A DNA stretch of 42,914 nt from Candidatus Jorgensenbacteria bacterium (GCA_011050075.1 DRGK01000004.1:1-42914); one strand, 5' to 3'. Shown: positions 26,232-33,502, numbered from the stretch's first letter. Numbers and translations: made by a program. Notes: generated by a model from the letters alone, not told the origin.

Positions 26232-26699
26232 ATGAACCAAAAAAGATTTTCAACTATACATAGTATCATTGTCGTTGTAATAATCATTGCCGCAGTAGGT
26301 TATTTTTCATTCATGCGGGAAACAGCAAAACCATTACTCATTGGCAACAACGCAATTTATGTATCAAGCGTAAAACCTGCCACAAACATAAAGGTAGGGT
26401 TTGCGGTTCTTGCGGCGGGCGGATACGTAATTATTCATGAAGATAGTAAAGGAAGTCCTGGAGCGATTATAGGAAGCAGTGATAGATTATCTCCAGGTGA
26501 AAACAGAGGTTTTGATATAGCTCTATCACGAGAAAGTGTTGATGGTGAAACCCTTCATGCAATGCTTCATTCCGATAATGGCGATGGCGTATTTAATGCA
26601 ATAGATGATCCGCCCATCAAAGATAGTCAAGGAAACATTATTTTAATGAAGTTTCAAATTTCAAATAGAGCGGAGGAGCCGGAGGCAATCAGTCTTTAA
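26232..26699 (+). CDS. Membrane-anchored protein with a DUF7282-like domain
   Basis: The protein has 155 residues with an N-terminal anchor (residues about 10-27: IHSIIVVVIIIAAVGYFSF). The rest contains AAGGYVIIHEDSKGSPGAIIG, RGFDIALS and ALHAMLHSDNGDGVF-like stretches, matching the DUF7282 pattern (GxYVVIH, S-x-x-L, AMLHxDxGD-x-x-F) seen in extracellular bacterial and archaeal proteins. The function is unknown; the domain is external. It stands alone between a divergent EEP gene and a hairpin. Confidence 0.65.
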   Translation: MNQKRFSTIHSIIVVVIIIAAVGYFSFMRETAKPLLIGNNAIYVSSVKPATNIKVGFAVLAAGGYVIIHEDSKGSPGAIIGSSDRLSPGENRGFDIALSRESVDGETLHAMLHSDNGDGVFNAIDDPPIKDSQGNIILMKFQISNRAEEPEAISL

Positions 26700-26726
26700 T
26701 TAGGACAACTTCACCAGAGCGCATAA

Positions 26727-26758
26727 ACAAACTCCCCTAAATTAATAGGGGAGTTTGT
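26727..26758. terminator. Perfect 13-bp hairpin between convergent genes
   Basis: ACAAACTCCCCTA (26727-26739) pairs perfectly with TAGGGGAGTTTGT (26746-26758) around a 6-nt loop. A short T-rich tail follows on the minus strand (TTTATG), less on the plus. It probably terminates transcription from both neighbours. Confidence 0.65.
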
Positions 26759-26789
26759 GTTAATACAGTTTATTCGAAACTCTATTATT

Positions 26790-27623
26790 CTAGTTTGCCC
26801 AAATAACGTGAGTTATGAGCACTTGACCATTCTCTAAATCGCGCTGAAAGAGTGAGTTGTTTCCCTGCGCGTCTTGTTTAATGGCCTGACCCCACGAAGA
26901 CGGGTCATTAAGATCAATGTTTGCTCCAGCCAACGATGGCTTTCCTTTACCGCCACCATTTCCTTTACCATTTCCTTTTCCAGGCCCACTTCCACTATCT
27001 GTCGAATTCAGGTGTGCATATATTTCGGTCATCATATCCAAATCATGCTGATTCGGATGCTGATTATCTAATTGACCAAAAAGCGTACCGTCCGGGTCGT
27101 TTGTGTAATCCATACAAGTACCCAAGTTAGCATTACTAAAGTCTTCATCTTGATGACCTAGCCCAAATGTGTGGCCAACCTCTTGGCACATTACTAAGTT
27201 CCTCCAAGCCTGAGTATCATACGGAGAAGTATTAAAGTAAGTGTCATTTACCATAACCACTCCTTGTACAATGTGACCACTTCTACCTCTTTTAACCCAA
27301 ATAGAGGCTACGCCTAGCCACCCGTTATTTCCATACTCACCGTTGCAAACTTCAACGCGTCCACTGGTAGGATCGCAATTTGCGTTGCTTGCTCCCGCTA
27401 CAACCTGATTTCTTAGAACTGAAAGATTCCAGTCAGAAGATCCTCCAGCGAGACTATTGTCCCAAGCAAGAGAAGTTAAGTTATCGCCGAGTTCAAGCGG
27501 GCTAGCTATTGAATCATCGGTGGAAATGTCCCAGTGATATTTCCCCCATGAATGGCTAGCACCTGCTGTGCCTGCTACTAGAAGTAGCGCAAGAAGTGAA
27601 ATTAAAAATATCTTTTTCATCAT
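26790..27623 (-). CDS. Secreted M10-like metalloprotease-family protein with Gln in place of the first HExxH His
   Basis: The protein has 277 residues with a clear signal peptide (MMKKIFLISLLALLLVAGTAG, cleavage near ASH). The matrixin-like zinc region reads CQEVGHTFGLGHQDED: the QExxHxxGxxH replaces the first His of HExxHxxGxxH by Gln (codon CAA). It is followed by NLGTCMDYTNDPDG, a Met-turn-like region. A glycine/lysine-rich linker (GKGNGKGNGGGKGK) precedes the C-terminal tail. With Gln as ligand the zinc site may be altered or inactive, or Gln may be usual in this subfamily. Two adjacent start Met codons exist. Confidence 0.75.
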   Translation of the reverse strand: MMKKIFLISLLALLLVAGTAGASHSWGKYHWDISTDDSIASPLELGDNLTSLAWDNSLAGGSSDWNLSVLRNQVVAGASNANCDPTSGRVEVCNGEYGNNGWLGVASIWVKRGRSGHIVQGVVMVNDTYFNTSPYDTQAWRNLVMCQEVGHTFGLGHQDEDFSNANLGTCMDYTNDPDGTLFGQLDNQHPNQHDLDMMTEIYAHLNSTDSGSGPGKGNGKGNGGGKGKPSLAGANIDLNDPSSWGQAIKQDAQGNNSLFQRDLENGQVLITHVIWAN

Positions 27624-27698
27624 TATTGTCTATATTATTATCGACCTTGCTTTTATGTATTATAGCACATTGAGTATTTAGCGTATTTGGTAGATGTA

Positions 27699-27720
27699 CT
27701 CAGTAATCATAATTACTGAG
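27699..27720. repeat. 9-bp perfect inverted repeat upstream of the protease
   Basis: CTCAGTAAT and ATTACTGAG flank a 4-nt centre (CATA). It lies about 75 bp upstream of the protease start, beyond a TATAAT-like box (27659-27664, minus strand). It may be an operator or a small hairpin. Confidence 0.5.
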
Positions 27721-27782
27721 CGATGGTTTTGTGATCAAATTATACTTTGTATTCCCTCATCACTTCGCTCCTCGGGATGATT

Positions 27783-27821
27783 GAAATTCTATGCTTTGCC
27801 TCTGGGCTCAGCATGAATTTC
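27783..27821. repeat. Imperfect inverted repeat between the protease and tRNA-Gln
   Basis: GAAATTCTATGCT (27783-27795) pairs with AGCATGAATTTC (27810-27821) except for one unpaired T, with a 14-nt loop. The nearby TCGCTCCTCGGGATGA stretch resembles interspersed Parcubacteria repeats, but no second copy was seen here. Confidence 0.4.
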
Positions 27822-27828
27822 TAATCAG

Positions 27829-27899
27829 CTGCCGGACAGGGATTCGAACCCCGATACCATGCTCCAGAGGCATGTGTCCTACCATTAGACGATCCGGCA
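27829..27899 (-). tRNA. tRNA-Gln (anticodon CTG)
   Basis: On the minus strand, a 71-nt cloverleaf: acceptor TGCCGGA/TCCGGCA, D-arm GTCT/GGAC, anticodon stem CATGC/GCATG with loop CTCTGGA (CTG at 34-36, T33 present), T-arm CGGGG-TTCGAAT-CCCTG. The discriminator is G, as usual for Gln, and CCA is not encoded. Immediately upstream of its 5' end is a GIY-YIG gene, and beyond that a broken copy of its first 20 nt. Confidence 0.9.
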
Positions 27900-27905
27900 A
27901 TTATA

Positions 27906-28154
27906 TTAAACGTTTTCAAGGTCTCTAATTATATACTCTTTTTCTTTTCTACATTCTTTAAGTTTTCGCTCGTAAGACCTTGCTTCTTTCTCTGATTTGA
28001 ATTGTTTTGAGAAAACTAATTCAAGTGGTGCGTAAAACTTTGTTGAAATAACAAGTTTTTTATTATGTTCTTCCAACCTTTCAGTAAGTCGGTTGGTACT
28101 ACCAACATAGTACCAACTTTTCTTAGAGCTTTTAATTATATAAACGTACCACAT
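27906..28154 (-). CDS. Stand-alone GIY-YIG nuclease domain protein
   Basis: From the ATG at 28154 the protein has 82 residues, a single GIY-YIG domain: MWYVYIIKSSKKSWYYVGST with the YVYII and YYVGS motifs, then RLTERLEEHN with the conserved Arg, and EKEARSYERKL with the catalytic Glu. Such small UvrC-like/endonuclease genes are common in Parcubacteria. The frame extends to 28202 through a palindromic repeat, but those residues are artefactual. The start follows the tRNA-Gln 5' fragment directly (TCTAATGGTAAAATG), with no Shine-Dalgarno site. It may be a homing-type nuclease tied to the tRNA. Confidence 0.85.
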   Translation of the reverse strand: MWYVYIIKSSKKSWYYVGSTNRLTERLEEHNKKLVISTKFYAPLELVFSKQFKSEKEARSYERKLKECRKEKEYIIRDLENV

Positions 28155-28156
28155 TT

Positions 28157-28194
28157 TACCATTAGACCTGCCTGCGCAGGCAGGCGATCCGGCA
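28157..28194 (-). repeat. Broken 20-nt copy of the tRNA-Gln 5' end with an 18-bp palindrome inside
   Basis: Read on the minus strand, TGCCGGATCG (28185-28194) and TCTAATGGTA (28157-28166) are identical to tRNA-Gln nucleotides 1-10 and 11-20. Between them lies the palindrome CCTGCCTGCGCAGGCAGG (28167-28184). The GIY-YIG gene therefore lies between direct copies of the tRNA 5' end, 295 bp apart. Confidence 0.85.
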
Positions 28195-28225
28195 TGCACC
28201 ACCGTATTGTGATATATAGCTGCGT

Positions 28226-28783
28226 TTATATCAAGATATTAAAGATACCGATGATGCCGCTCGCGACAAGAGTATTGAAAACAAGATTGCCCAGAAACGC
28301 AACAGGCAGAACCTGTCTTAATCGCATTCCCATAAACCCGAAAGGTATTAACAGTACCTCATTTGGTAAAGGAACGAATGAGGCAAATAAGAAAAGGGTT
28401 ACAAGGAGTGTTTTGGGACGTTCTTCGCGAAGCCGTTCCATCTTTTTCATGAATGGGCGTTTATCTGAATCAAATAAGGCGTGTCCGCCACGACCGACGT
28501 AAAACATGACTAAATCACCTAATGTAAGTCCGGCAGAAATAGCAAAGACCACAATAATGATATTAAGGCCAAGTTCGGTGAATAGGGGTGTGAATATAAC
28601 GATGGGAACCGGCACAAGGAGATTAAACCCACTGAGGATTGATGCGAAAAATATTCCCACATACCCATAGGTAGTTACGGCGATACGAATATAGTTGCTT
28701 TCGGTAATAGCGTTAAAATGCAGGAAGACAACAATAATAACTCCGATAGCAATAGCCACATTGATAAGTATTTTTTTGTTCAT
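28226..28783 (-). CDS. VTT-domain (DedA/SNARE-associated-like) membrane protein
   Basis: From the ATG at 28783 the protein has 185 residues with four or five membrane segments. VTTYGYVGIFFASILSGFN, GDLVMFYVGRGG and the later FASFVPLPNEVLLIPFGFMG fit the VTT/DedA pattern (G-x-x-x-G helix re-entry, the conserved Pro/Glu-rich loop). The family includes lipid scramblases and undecaprenyl-phosphate recycling proteins; the role here is unknown. The frame extends to 28852 but the -10 box (TATAGT) lies there, ending 12 nt before the ATG. It is divergent from fmt. Confidence 0.8.
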   Translation of the reverse strand: MNKKILINVAIAIGVIIVVFLHFNAITESNYIRIAVTTYGYVGIFFASILSGFNLLVPVPIVIFTPLFTELGLNIIIVVFAISAGLTLGDLVMFYVGRGGHALFDSDKRPFMKKMERLREERPKTLLVTLFLFASFVPLPNEVLLIPFGFMGMRLRQVLPVAFLGNLVFNTLVASGIIGIFNILI

Positions 28784-28803
28784 GCGTAAAGGGGTACTAT
28801 AAT
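28776..28803 (+). promoter_or_regulatory. Promoter for fmt
   Basis: TTGTTC (28776-28781) and TATAAT (28798-28803) are 16 nt apart; the start codon of fmt is 21 nt downstream of the -10. The same short gap also holds the minus-strand box TATAGT for the VTT gene. Confidence 0.5.
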
Positions 28804-28824
28804 AGTATAACGGTAAAAAAATTA

Positions 28825-29685
28825 ATGAACTATATATTTTTCGGCACACCACGCTTTGGTGCGCTGGTGTTAAAAAAGCTTATAAGTGCCGGTATGCCGC
28901 CGCTATTAGTAGTATGCAACCCGGATAAACCGGTTGGCAGAAAGCAGATAGTTACCGCTCCACCGGTAAAGCGCATTACTGAGATACACGACATTCCAGT
29001 GTATCAACCGAAGACGTTGAAGTCAGAGGAGGTTATACAGGAACTTTCACGTCACAATATCGATACGGCGGTTGTCGCCGCATACGGGAAGATCATCCCC
29101 GATAATCTCTTGCGGCTGCCGAAGCACGGAATGGTCAATATTCATCCGTCCCTCCTACCAAAATATCGTGGTGCCACGCCGATTCAGTCAGTCATACTAG
29201 AAGGTGATAGCGTGACTGGGGTCACGATCATAGTACTGGATAAAGAACTTGACCATGGTCCGATTATTGCTCAGCGCACCGTTACTATTGATGGGCGAGG
29301 GTATGAAGAACTGGAGCAGTTGCTCGCTGAAGAGGGAGCAGAACTCTTAGTAACGACACTGCCGCGATATCTCTCGGGTGACATACAACCAAAACCGCAG
29401 GAACACGCTGATGCAACGATGACTAAAAAATTCACCGCAGAGGATGCTTACGTACCGTACGATGATTTACGTGCGGCGGTAACAGGAGATGCTGCGGCCG
29501 CGTCGCGCATTGACCGCATGGTGCGCGCATTTACTCATGAGCCTGGTGTCTGGACTGAACCGGCAGACACAACACTTAACCTTCCGGTGGGGAAACGGGT
29601 AAAGATTTTAGAGACAAGACTTGAGGAGGGTTTATTGCATCTCGTACGCATTCAGGTTGCCGGCAAAAAACCGCAACTGTACTAG
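28825..29685 (+). CDS. fmt: Methionyl-tRNA formyltransferase
   Basis: The 286-residue protein has the formyltransferase fold (MNYIFFGTPRFGALVLKKL) and the folate/formyl site motif NIHPSLLPKYRGATPIQ, with DHGPIIAQ later. It formylates Met-tRNA-fMet for translation initiation; its partner peptide deformylase is the next gene, convergent and 6 nt away. It is slightly shorter than E. coli Fmt (315), with a reduced C-terminal OB domain. There is no obvious Shine-Dalgarno site. Confidence 0.95.
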   Translation: MNYIFFGTPRFGALVLKKLISAGMPPLLVVCNPDKPVGRKQIVTAPPVKRITEIHDIPVYQPKTLKSEEVIQELSRHNIDTAVVAAYGKIIPDNLLRLPKHGMVNIHPSLLPKYRGATPIQSVILEGDSVTGVTIIVLDKELDHGPIIAQRTVTIDGRGYEELEQLLAEEGAELLVTTLPRYLSGDIQPKPQEHADATMTKKFTAEDAYVPYDDLRAAVTGDAAAASRIDRMVRAFTHEPGVWTEPADTTLNLPVGKRVKILETRLEEGLLHLVRIQVAGKKPQLY

Positions 29686-29691
29686 TATGAT

Positions 29692-30198
29692 TTATGTAGA
29701 TTCACGATCACGCAATTCGGTGTCAAATGTTTGTGTTGCACTGTCGATATATAACATACCGTCGAGGTGATCAGTTTCATGCTGGAATACCTGTGCGAGA
29801 AATCCCCATGCTGTTATCTTTACTTTCTTCCCATTAATATTCAGACCCTCAATAGTGACTTTTTCAGACCGTTCTATTGTACCGCATGTGTGCGGCACGC
29901 TTAGGCATCCTTCTTCAAATAACTTCCTTTTGCGGGAGCGTTTGGTAATTTTTGGATTGATAATGGTGTAGAACTTTGAAGTACCCTGCTCATTAGGAAT
30001 TTCAGCGATGAATAAACGTTTATTAATCCCAACTTGGTTAGCTGAAAGTCCAACCCCATTTGCTCCCTGCATAATGCGGCGCATATCTTTTACAAGTGCG
30101 CGCAGTACTTTTGTATCCTCATGCTTCAAATTAATCTTTGGTAGCTTAGTGCGCAGCACTTCTTCTTCTTTTTTGTTATCAGTTGTGTATACGTGCAT
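29692..30198 (-). CDS. def: Peptide deformylase
   Basis: This 168-residue enzyme has all three motifs: GVGLSANQVG (48-57), EEGCLSVP (95-102) with the Cys metal ligand, and QHETDHLDG (139-147) with HExxH. It removes the N-formyl group from nascent proteins. It is the second gene of a two-gene unit with the small upstream gene (2 nt gap), and its 3' end faces fmt. Confidence 0.95.
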   Translation of the reverse strand: MHVYTTDNKKEEEVLRTKLPKINLKHEDTKVLRALVKDMRRIMQGANGVGLSANQVGINKRLFIAEIPNEQGTSKFYTIINPKITKRSRKRKLFEEGCLSVPHTCGTIERSEKVTIEGLNINGKKVKITAWGFLAQVFQHETDHLDGMLYIDSATQTFDTELRDREST

Positions 30199-30200
30199 GA

Positions 30201-30473
30201 TTACCGCTTCTCCTTTGTTTTTGTGGTGAGCATGCGCATAAAATATGCACCCTTATTTATAACGTTCGGTTTTTCAGCAATGTTCTTCGCGAGTATGATG
30301 AGTGAATGATTGTCGTGTTCCTTCGCGAGCTTGATGTAGAGTGATTTGTGCCGTTCGTCGTCTAAAATCTTGGCGAGTTCAAGACCGATGAGCTGATGTG
30401 GCGTTGTAACCCTGCTCTGCTTGCGTCGCTCTTCAATAAGTTCCATATATGATTGTTCATCAGACTTTTTCAT
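30201..30473 (-). CDS. Conserved-looking small hypothetical protein
   Basis: A 90-residue, highly charged, probably all-helical protein (MKKSDEQSYMELIEERRKQS ... KTKEKR). No domain was recognised. It precedes def with 2 nt between them, so translation coupling is likely. An extended -10 (TGGTATGAT) ends 11 nt before its ATG, predicting an almost leaderless message. No function can be proposed. Confidence 0.7.
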   Translation of the reverse strand: MKKSDEQSYMELIEERRKQSRVTTPHQLIGLELAKILDDERHKSLYIKLAKEHDNHSLIILAKNIAEKPNVINKGAYFMRMLTTKTKEKR

Positions 30474-30484
30474 TGTGTATTGCT

Positions 30485-30493
30485 ATCATACCA
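30485..30493 (-). promoter_or_regulatory. Extended -10 promoter for the small gene and def
   Basis: On the minus strand, TGGTATGAT is an extended -10 (TGnTATGAT), 11 nt before the ATG. No -35 match was seen. Confidence 0.5.
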
Positions 30494-30520
30494 CGCCACC
30501 CTATTTCTTGCGTTGCGCTG

Positions 30521-30526
30521 TATAAT
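30521..30526 (+). promoter_or_regulatory. -10 box of the S41 protease gene
   Basis: A perfect TATAAT lies 19 nt before the ATG at 30546 (leader of about 13 nt). No good -35 is seen 17 nt upstream. AGAAG just before the ATG may be a weak Shine-Dalgarno site. Confidence 0.5.
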
Positions 30527-30545
30527 CAAGTAAAGTGAAGAAGTT

Positions 30546-31784
30546 ATGAAGCAGCAAAATAAGGCGCAATTAACTGTACTCATCCTCGTATTACTGGGAG
30601 CTGTTTTTTATGGCGGATATATGTTCGGTGTTCGGGAAGTGGAGCCTGTTGAAAACATCGTTGTTTCTAAAGACGCGAACGGCATTATTGATGCCGACTT
30701 TTCACTTTTCTGGGACTCGGTGAAGATTATAAAAGACCGATTTTATGAACCGGGAGAAGTGGATGACCAAGAGTTGGTGTACGGTGCGATTCGCGGCGTA
30801 CTCGGCGCGCTCGGGGATCCATACTCAACATTTTTTGAGCCGGAAGACGCAGAGAAGTTCCAACAGGACATAACGGGTAACTTCGGCGGTATCGGCGCAC
30901 AGATTGGTATTCGTGACAATCAGTTGATTGTCATTGCCCCGCTTAAAGGTAATCCTGCAGAAGCAGCTGGCTTGAAAGCAAAGGACAAGATTTTGCAGGT
31001 AGACGATACGGGAACTACCGGACTTTCTATTAATGACTCAGTCAAGATAATTCGTGGTGAGACTGGTACGGATGTTCGTCTACTGATAATGCGCGACAGT
31101 TGGGATGAATCGCGTGAGATTGTAATTACGCGGGCAAATATCCAAGTGCCGACCCTTGATTGGGAAGTGAGAGATGGGGACATTGCCTATATTCAGCTGT
31201 ATAGCTTTAACTCGAATGCTCCGACATTATTCTACAAAGCATCGTTCTCTGCGCTGCTGAAAGGTGTAAGCGGGCTCGTGCTTGACCTGCGCAACAACTC
31301 AGGTGGTTTTCTGGAGGTCGCGAACAATATTTCCGGCTGGTTCTTGGAGCGCGGTGACGTTATTGTGCAGGAGAAGTTTCCGGACGGTACGGTACACAAA
31401 TTCTATGCGAACGGTAACGGCGCATGGCGGCATATACCAATTATAGTTTTGGTTAATGGCGGCTCTGCATCTGCATCCGAAATTCTCATTGGAGCAATTC
31501 GTGACCATCTTGGCTCTACCGTCGTCGGTGAGCAGACCTTTGGTAAGGGAACCGTACAGGAAATAGAGACGCTGGCTGATGGTTCAAAGATAAAGATATC
31601 GGTTGCCGAATGGTTAACCCCGAACGGCACGCATATTGATGGTGAGGGCATTACACCGGATGTAGAAGTTGAGTTCACTGACGAGGATGTTGAGAACGAG
31701 CGCGATCCGCAGCTTGAACGGGCATTTGAGCTTATTAAGGAGCAGACTCAAGGCATGACTGCAATTCAAACTATTATTTTGTAA
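30546..31784 (+). CDS. S41 family C-terminal processing peptidase (CtpA-like)
   Basis: The 412-residue protein has a membrane anchor (about 9-28), an S41 N-terminal region, a PDZ domain (about 105-195, GIGAQIGIRDNQLIVIAPLK and later), and the tail-specific protease core. The catalytic Ser309 is in NGGSASASEILIGAIRDHLG, and Lys334 (TFGKGTVQ) is 25 residues later, matching the Ser-Lys spacing of Prc/CtpA. It would process exported proteins at their C-termini. It is followed by rplI 2 nt after its stop. Confidence 0.95.
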   Translation: MKQQNKAQLTVLILVLLGAVFYGGYMFGVREVEPVENIVVSKDANGIIDADFSLFWDSVKIIKDRFYEPGEVDDQELVYGAIRGVLGALGDPYSTFFEPEDAEKFQQDITGNFGGIGAQIGIRDNQLIVIAPLKGNPAEAAGLKAKDKILQVDDTGTTGLSINDSVKIIRGETGTDVRLLIMRDSWDESREIVITRANIQVPTLDWEVRDGDIAYIQLYSFNSNAPTLFYKASFSALLKGVSGLVLDLRNNSGGFLEVANNISGWFLERGDVIVQEKFPDGTVHKFYANGNGAWRHIPIIVLVNGGSASASEILIGAIRDHLGSTVVGEQTFGKGTVQEIETLADGSKIKISVAEWLTPNGTHIDGEGITPDVEVEFTDEDVENERDPQLERAFELIKEQTQGMTAIQTIIL

Positions 31785-31786
31785 CT

Positions 31787-32239
31787 ATGAAAAAGAAAGT
31801 AACCGTTATATTACACGACACAGTCCCGCACGTTGGCCAAAAAGATGAGGTGCGTGAGGTGGCAATAGGTTTTTTCCGAAACTATCTGCGTCCAAGAGGC
31901 CTCGCGATAATCGCAACACTGGCCGAGCAGGAGAGATTGAAAACAAAGAAAGCGCGTGCCGTGGAGGAGAAGACCGAGCGTATTGCTGAAGCAAAGCAGG
32001 AAGTACAGCAAACAAAAGAAACAACACTTACCTTTACGAAGCGCGCTGCAAAACAAGAAGGTCATATCTTCGGTTCGGTAACTGCTAAACAGATTGAAGA
32101 AGCGTTGAAAGAGCAGGGTATTGAGCATGCACAGGCGAAGTTATTGAAACCAATTCGTGAGATTGGTGAGCATGAGATTTCTGTTGACTTTGGCGACGGT
32201 ATTACAGGGAAAGTAAAAGTAGTTATCAAAGCAGAGTAA
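31787..32239 (+). CDS. rplI: 50S ribosomal protein bL9
   Basis: This 150-residue bL9 has an N-terminal domain with KKVTVILHDTVPHVGQKDEV and the family GFFRNYLRPRGLA, a long charged connecting helix (about 45-85), and the C-terminal domain starting FGSVTAKQIEEAL. It follows the S41 protease gene by 2 nt. bL9 is missing in some Candidate Phyla Radiation groups, so its presence helps to place this organism. A strong hairpin lies 25 nt beyond the stop. Confidence 0.97.
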   Translation: MKKKVTVILHDTVPHVGQKDEVREVAIGFFRNYLRPRGLAIIATLAEQERLKTKKARAVEEKTERIAEAKQEVQQTKETTLTFTKRAAKQEGHIFGSVTAKQIEEALKEQGIEHAQAKLLKPIREIGEHEISVDFGDGITGKVKVVIKAE

Positions 32240-32263
32240 GAAAGTAGGGTATTAAAAAGAAGG

Positions 32264-32288
32264 ACAGCGCTCAATGGTTGAGCGCTGT
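32264..32288 (+). terminator. Strong 11-bp hairpin after rplI (no T-run)
   Basis: ACAGCGCTCAA pairs perfectly with TTGAGCGCTGT around TGG. No T-run follows, so it may be an RNA-protecting or weak termination hairpin instead of a standard terminator. Confidence 0.5.
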
Positions 32289-32398
32289 TGTGATGAGGTA
32301 GGTGAGGTGGGAAGAAAGGAGAGATATGGGGTGGAACATATCGTAGGTAAGGATCTTCTGTGAGGATAGCATATATCTATAAAAAAGTCAAGTGTAAG

Positions 32399-32425
32399 AA
32401 AAACCCCCGTTTGGTAACGGGGGTT
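32399..32425 (-). terminator. Intrinsic terminator of the small membrane-protein gene (minus strand)
   Basis: AACCCCCGTT (32402-32411) pairs with AACGGGGGTT (32416-32425). On the minus strand the stem is followed by TTTTTC. Confidence 0.85.
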
Positions 32426-32430
32426 AGTAA

Positions 32431-32856
32431 TTATACTGTTTTGTCTACATTTCCCTTCACTTCGCGGGGTAAACCATTTTCGTAGCACGCTATAAAAAGT
32501 GAACGTGATGGCGCGTCCGGATCGATGCACCGCCTAAAGTGTCCTGCGAGAGGAACACGTTTAGACAAGATGTACGCACGCGTAATGTTATCTGGTCCTG
32601 TTGCAACCATGAAGAAACCGAATAAACGATCTCCGCCGTCCACGGTTCCATAATTGTAGTACACGGTGTCCAGACTGAGATCTGATTCCCCCAATGGTTC
32701 CATGTTGCGTGTGAGAATTACCCACAGAACCAAACCGGAGAAGGAAATAGCGATGAAAAATAGTAGTATAGCAACACCAGTTTCTCTCTCAGCAAACCTG
32801 TGTCCACTATAAGCTGCAATTACAAGGAGAAGGATTATAACTAACCAACTCTTCAT
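32431..32856 (-). CDS. Small two-helix membrane protein, paralog A
   Basis: This 141-residue protein has two membrane helices (about 4-17 and 27-50) and a soluble domain of about 80 residues. The motif SDLSLDTVYYNYG...AYILSKRVPL resembles KDLVENEIYQLVG...AFRLSKHVPS in the next gene, so the two are diverged paralogs. Unlike most genes here it has a perfect Shine-Dalgarno AAGGAGGTG before ATG, its own TTGACA-17-TATTGT promoter and its own terminator. No family name or function is known to me. Confidence 0.75.
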   Translation of the reverse strand: MKSWLVIILLLVIAAYSGHRFAERETGVAILLFFIAISFSGLVLWVILTRNMEPLGESDLSLDTVYYNYGTVDGGDRLFGFFMVATGPDNITRAYILSKRVPLAGHFRRCIDPDAPSRSLFIACYENGLPREVKGNVDKTV

Positions 32857-32902
32857 CTAACACCTCCTTGGTGATTTTATGATGTGAAAAATAACTTCCC
32901 TT

Positions 32903-32931
32903 ACAATAGGATACTTCGCGCGTTTTGTCAA
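32903..32931 (-). promoter_or_regulatory. Near-consensus promoter of paralog A
   Basis: On the minus strand: TTGACA (32926-32931), a 17-nt spacer and TATTGT (32903-32908). The leader to the ATG is about 40 nt with a full Shine-Dalgarno. Confidence 0.8.
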
Positions 32932-32933
32932 GA

Positions 32934-32959
32934 AAAAAGGCCTCATAAGAGACCTTTTT
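32934..32959 (-). terminator. Intrinsic terminator of paralog B (minus strand)
   Basis: On the minus strand, AAAAAGGTCTC / GAGGCCTTTTT form a stem (one G-T pair) with a TTAT loop and a T-run after it. It separates the two paralogs. Confidence 0.75.
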
Positions 32960-32992
32960 GATTTGTGAGATTATAATATTTGTCCGGTGTAA

Positions 32993-33424
32993 CTATCCTT
33001 CTGGCTCTGGTTCTGGGTACGGTTCGTACTGTCGTTCGCCATCTTTGCCTAATACCACCTTAAAGATAGATGGTACATGCTTGGACAGGCGGAATGCGCC
33101 AGTACATCCATCTCTGTCTCTCAGGAAGGTATGAAAAATCTTTACCTCTTCATGTTCCTGGGAGATGACAGGTGGACCCACTAACTGATAGATCTCATTT
33201 TCCACCAAATCCTTTTCTGTGAGTGATTTACCTTTCGACTCAACATCTCCTACAGCTGAAATGAATAGAAAAAGGAAAATCGCAGCAATGAGAAAAACAA
33301 ACCCTGAACTAAAGGGGGTTGTAGTTTTGTATAACATAACCGCGCCGATAGCGATTGAGAGAATACCAACCGTTGCGAGTATAATGGATGCATTGCTCAA
33401 CCTATTCCAGCGTTTACCGATCAT
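32993..33424 (-). CDS. Small two-helix membrane protein, paralog B
   Basis: This 143-residue protein has two membrane helices (about 10-31 and 39-58) and a soluble tail ending in an EPYPEPEPEG-like acidic stretch. It shares the pattern (S/K)DLxxxx(V/I)Y and a later LSK(R/H)VP with the neighbouring gene, and like it has AAGGAGATG before the ATG, a TTGACA-17-TATTAT promoter and its own terminator. The pair looks like a tandem duplication. Function unknown. Confidence 0.75.
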   Translation of the reverse strand: MIGKRWNRLSNASIILATVGILSIAIGAVMLYKTTTPFSSGFVFLIAAIFLFLFISAVGDVESKGKSLTEKDLVENEIYQLVGPPVISQEHEEVKIFHTFLRDRDGCTGAFRLSKHVPSIFKVVLGKDGERQYEPYPEPEPEG

Positions 33425-33473
33425 CTTTCATCTCCTTGTTTTATTCAGTTATCAACAAAATTATGCTGGTCAA

Positions 33474-33502
33474 ATAATACCAATATCCCTTTTTATTGTC
33501 AA
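33474..33502 (-). promoter_or_regulatory. Near-consensus promoter of paralog B
   Basis: On the minus strand: TTGACA (33497-33502), a 17-nt spacer, TATTAT (33474-33479). The box layout is almost identical to that of paralog A. Confidence 0.8.

Noticed and set aside
28155-28202. N-terminal extension of the GIY-YIG protein
   Set aside because: The extra codons read through the palindrome and tRNA fragment; the domain starts cleanly at MWYVYII.
31806-32530. Long frames antisense to rplI and downstream
   Set aside because: They mirror rplI or repeats, lack start signals and domain matches, and the rplI frame is certain.
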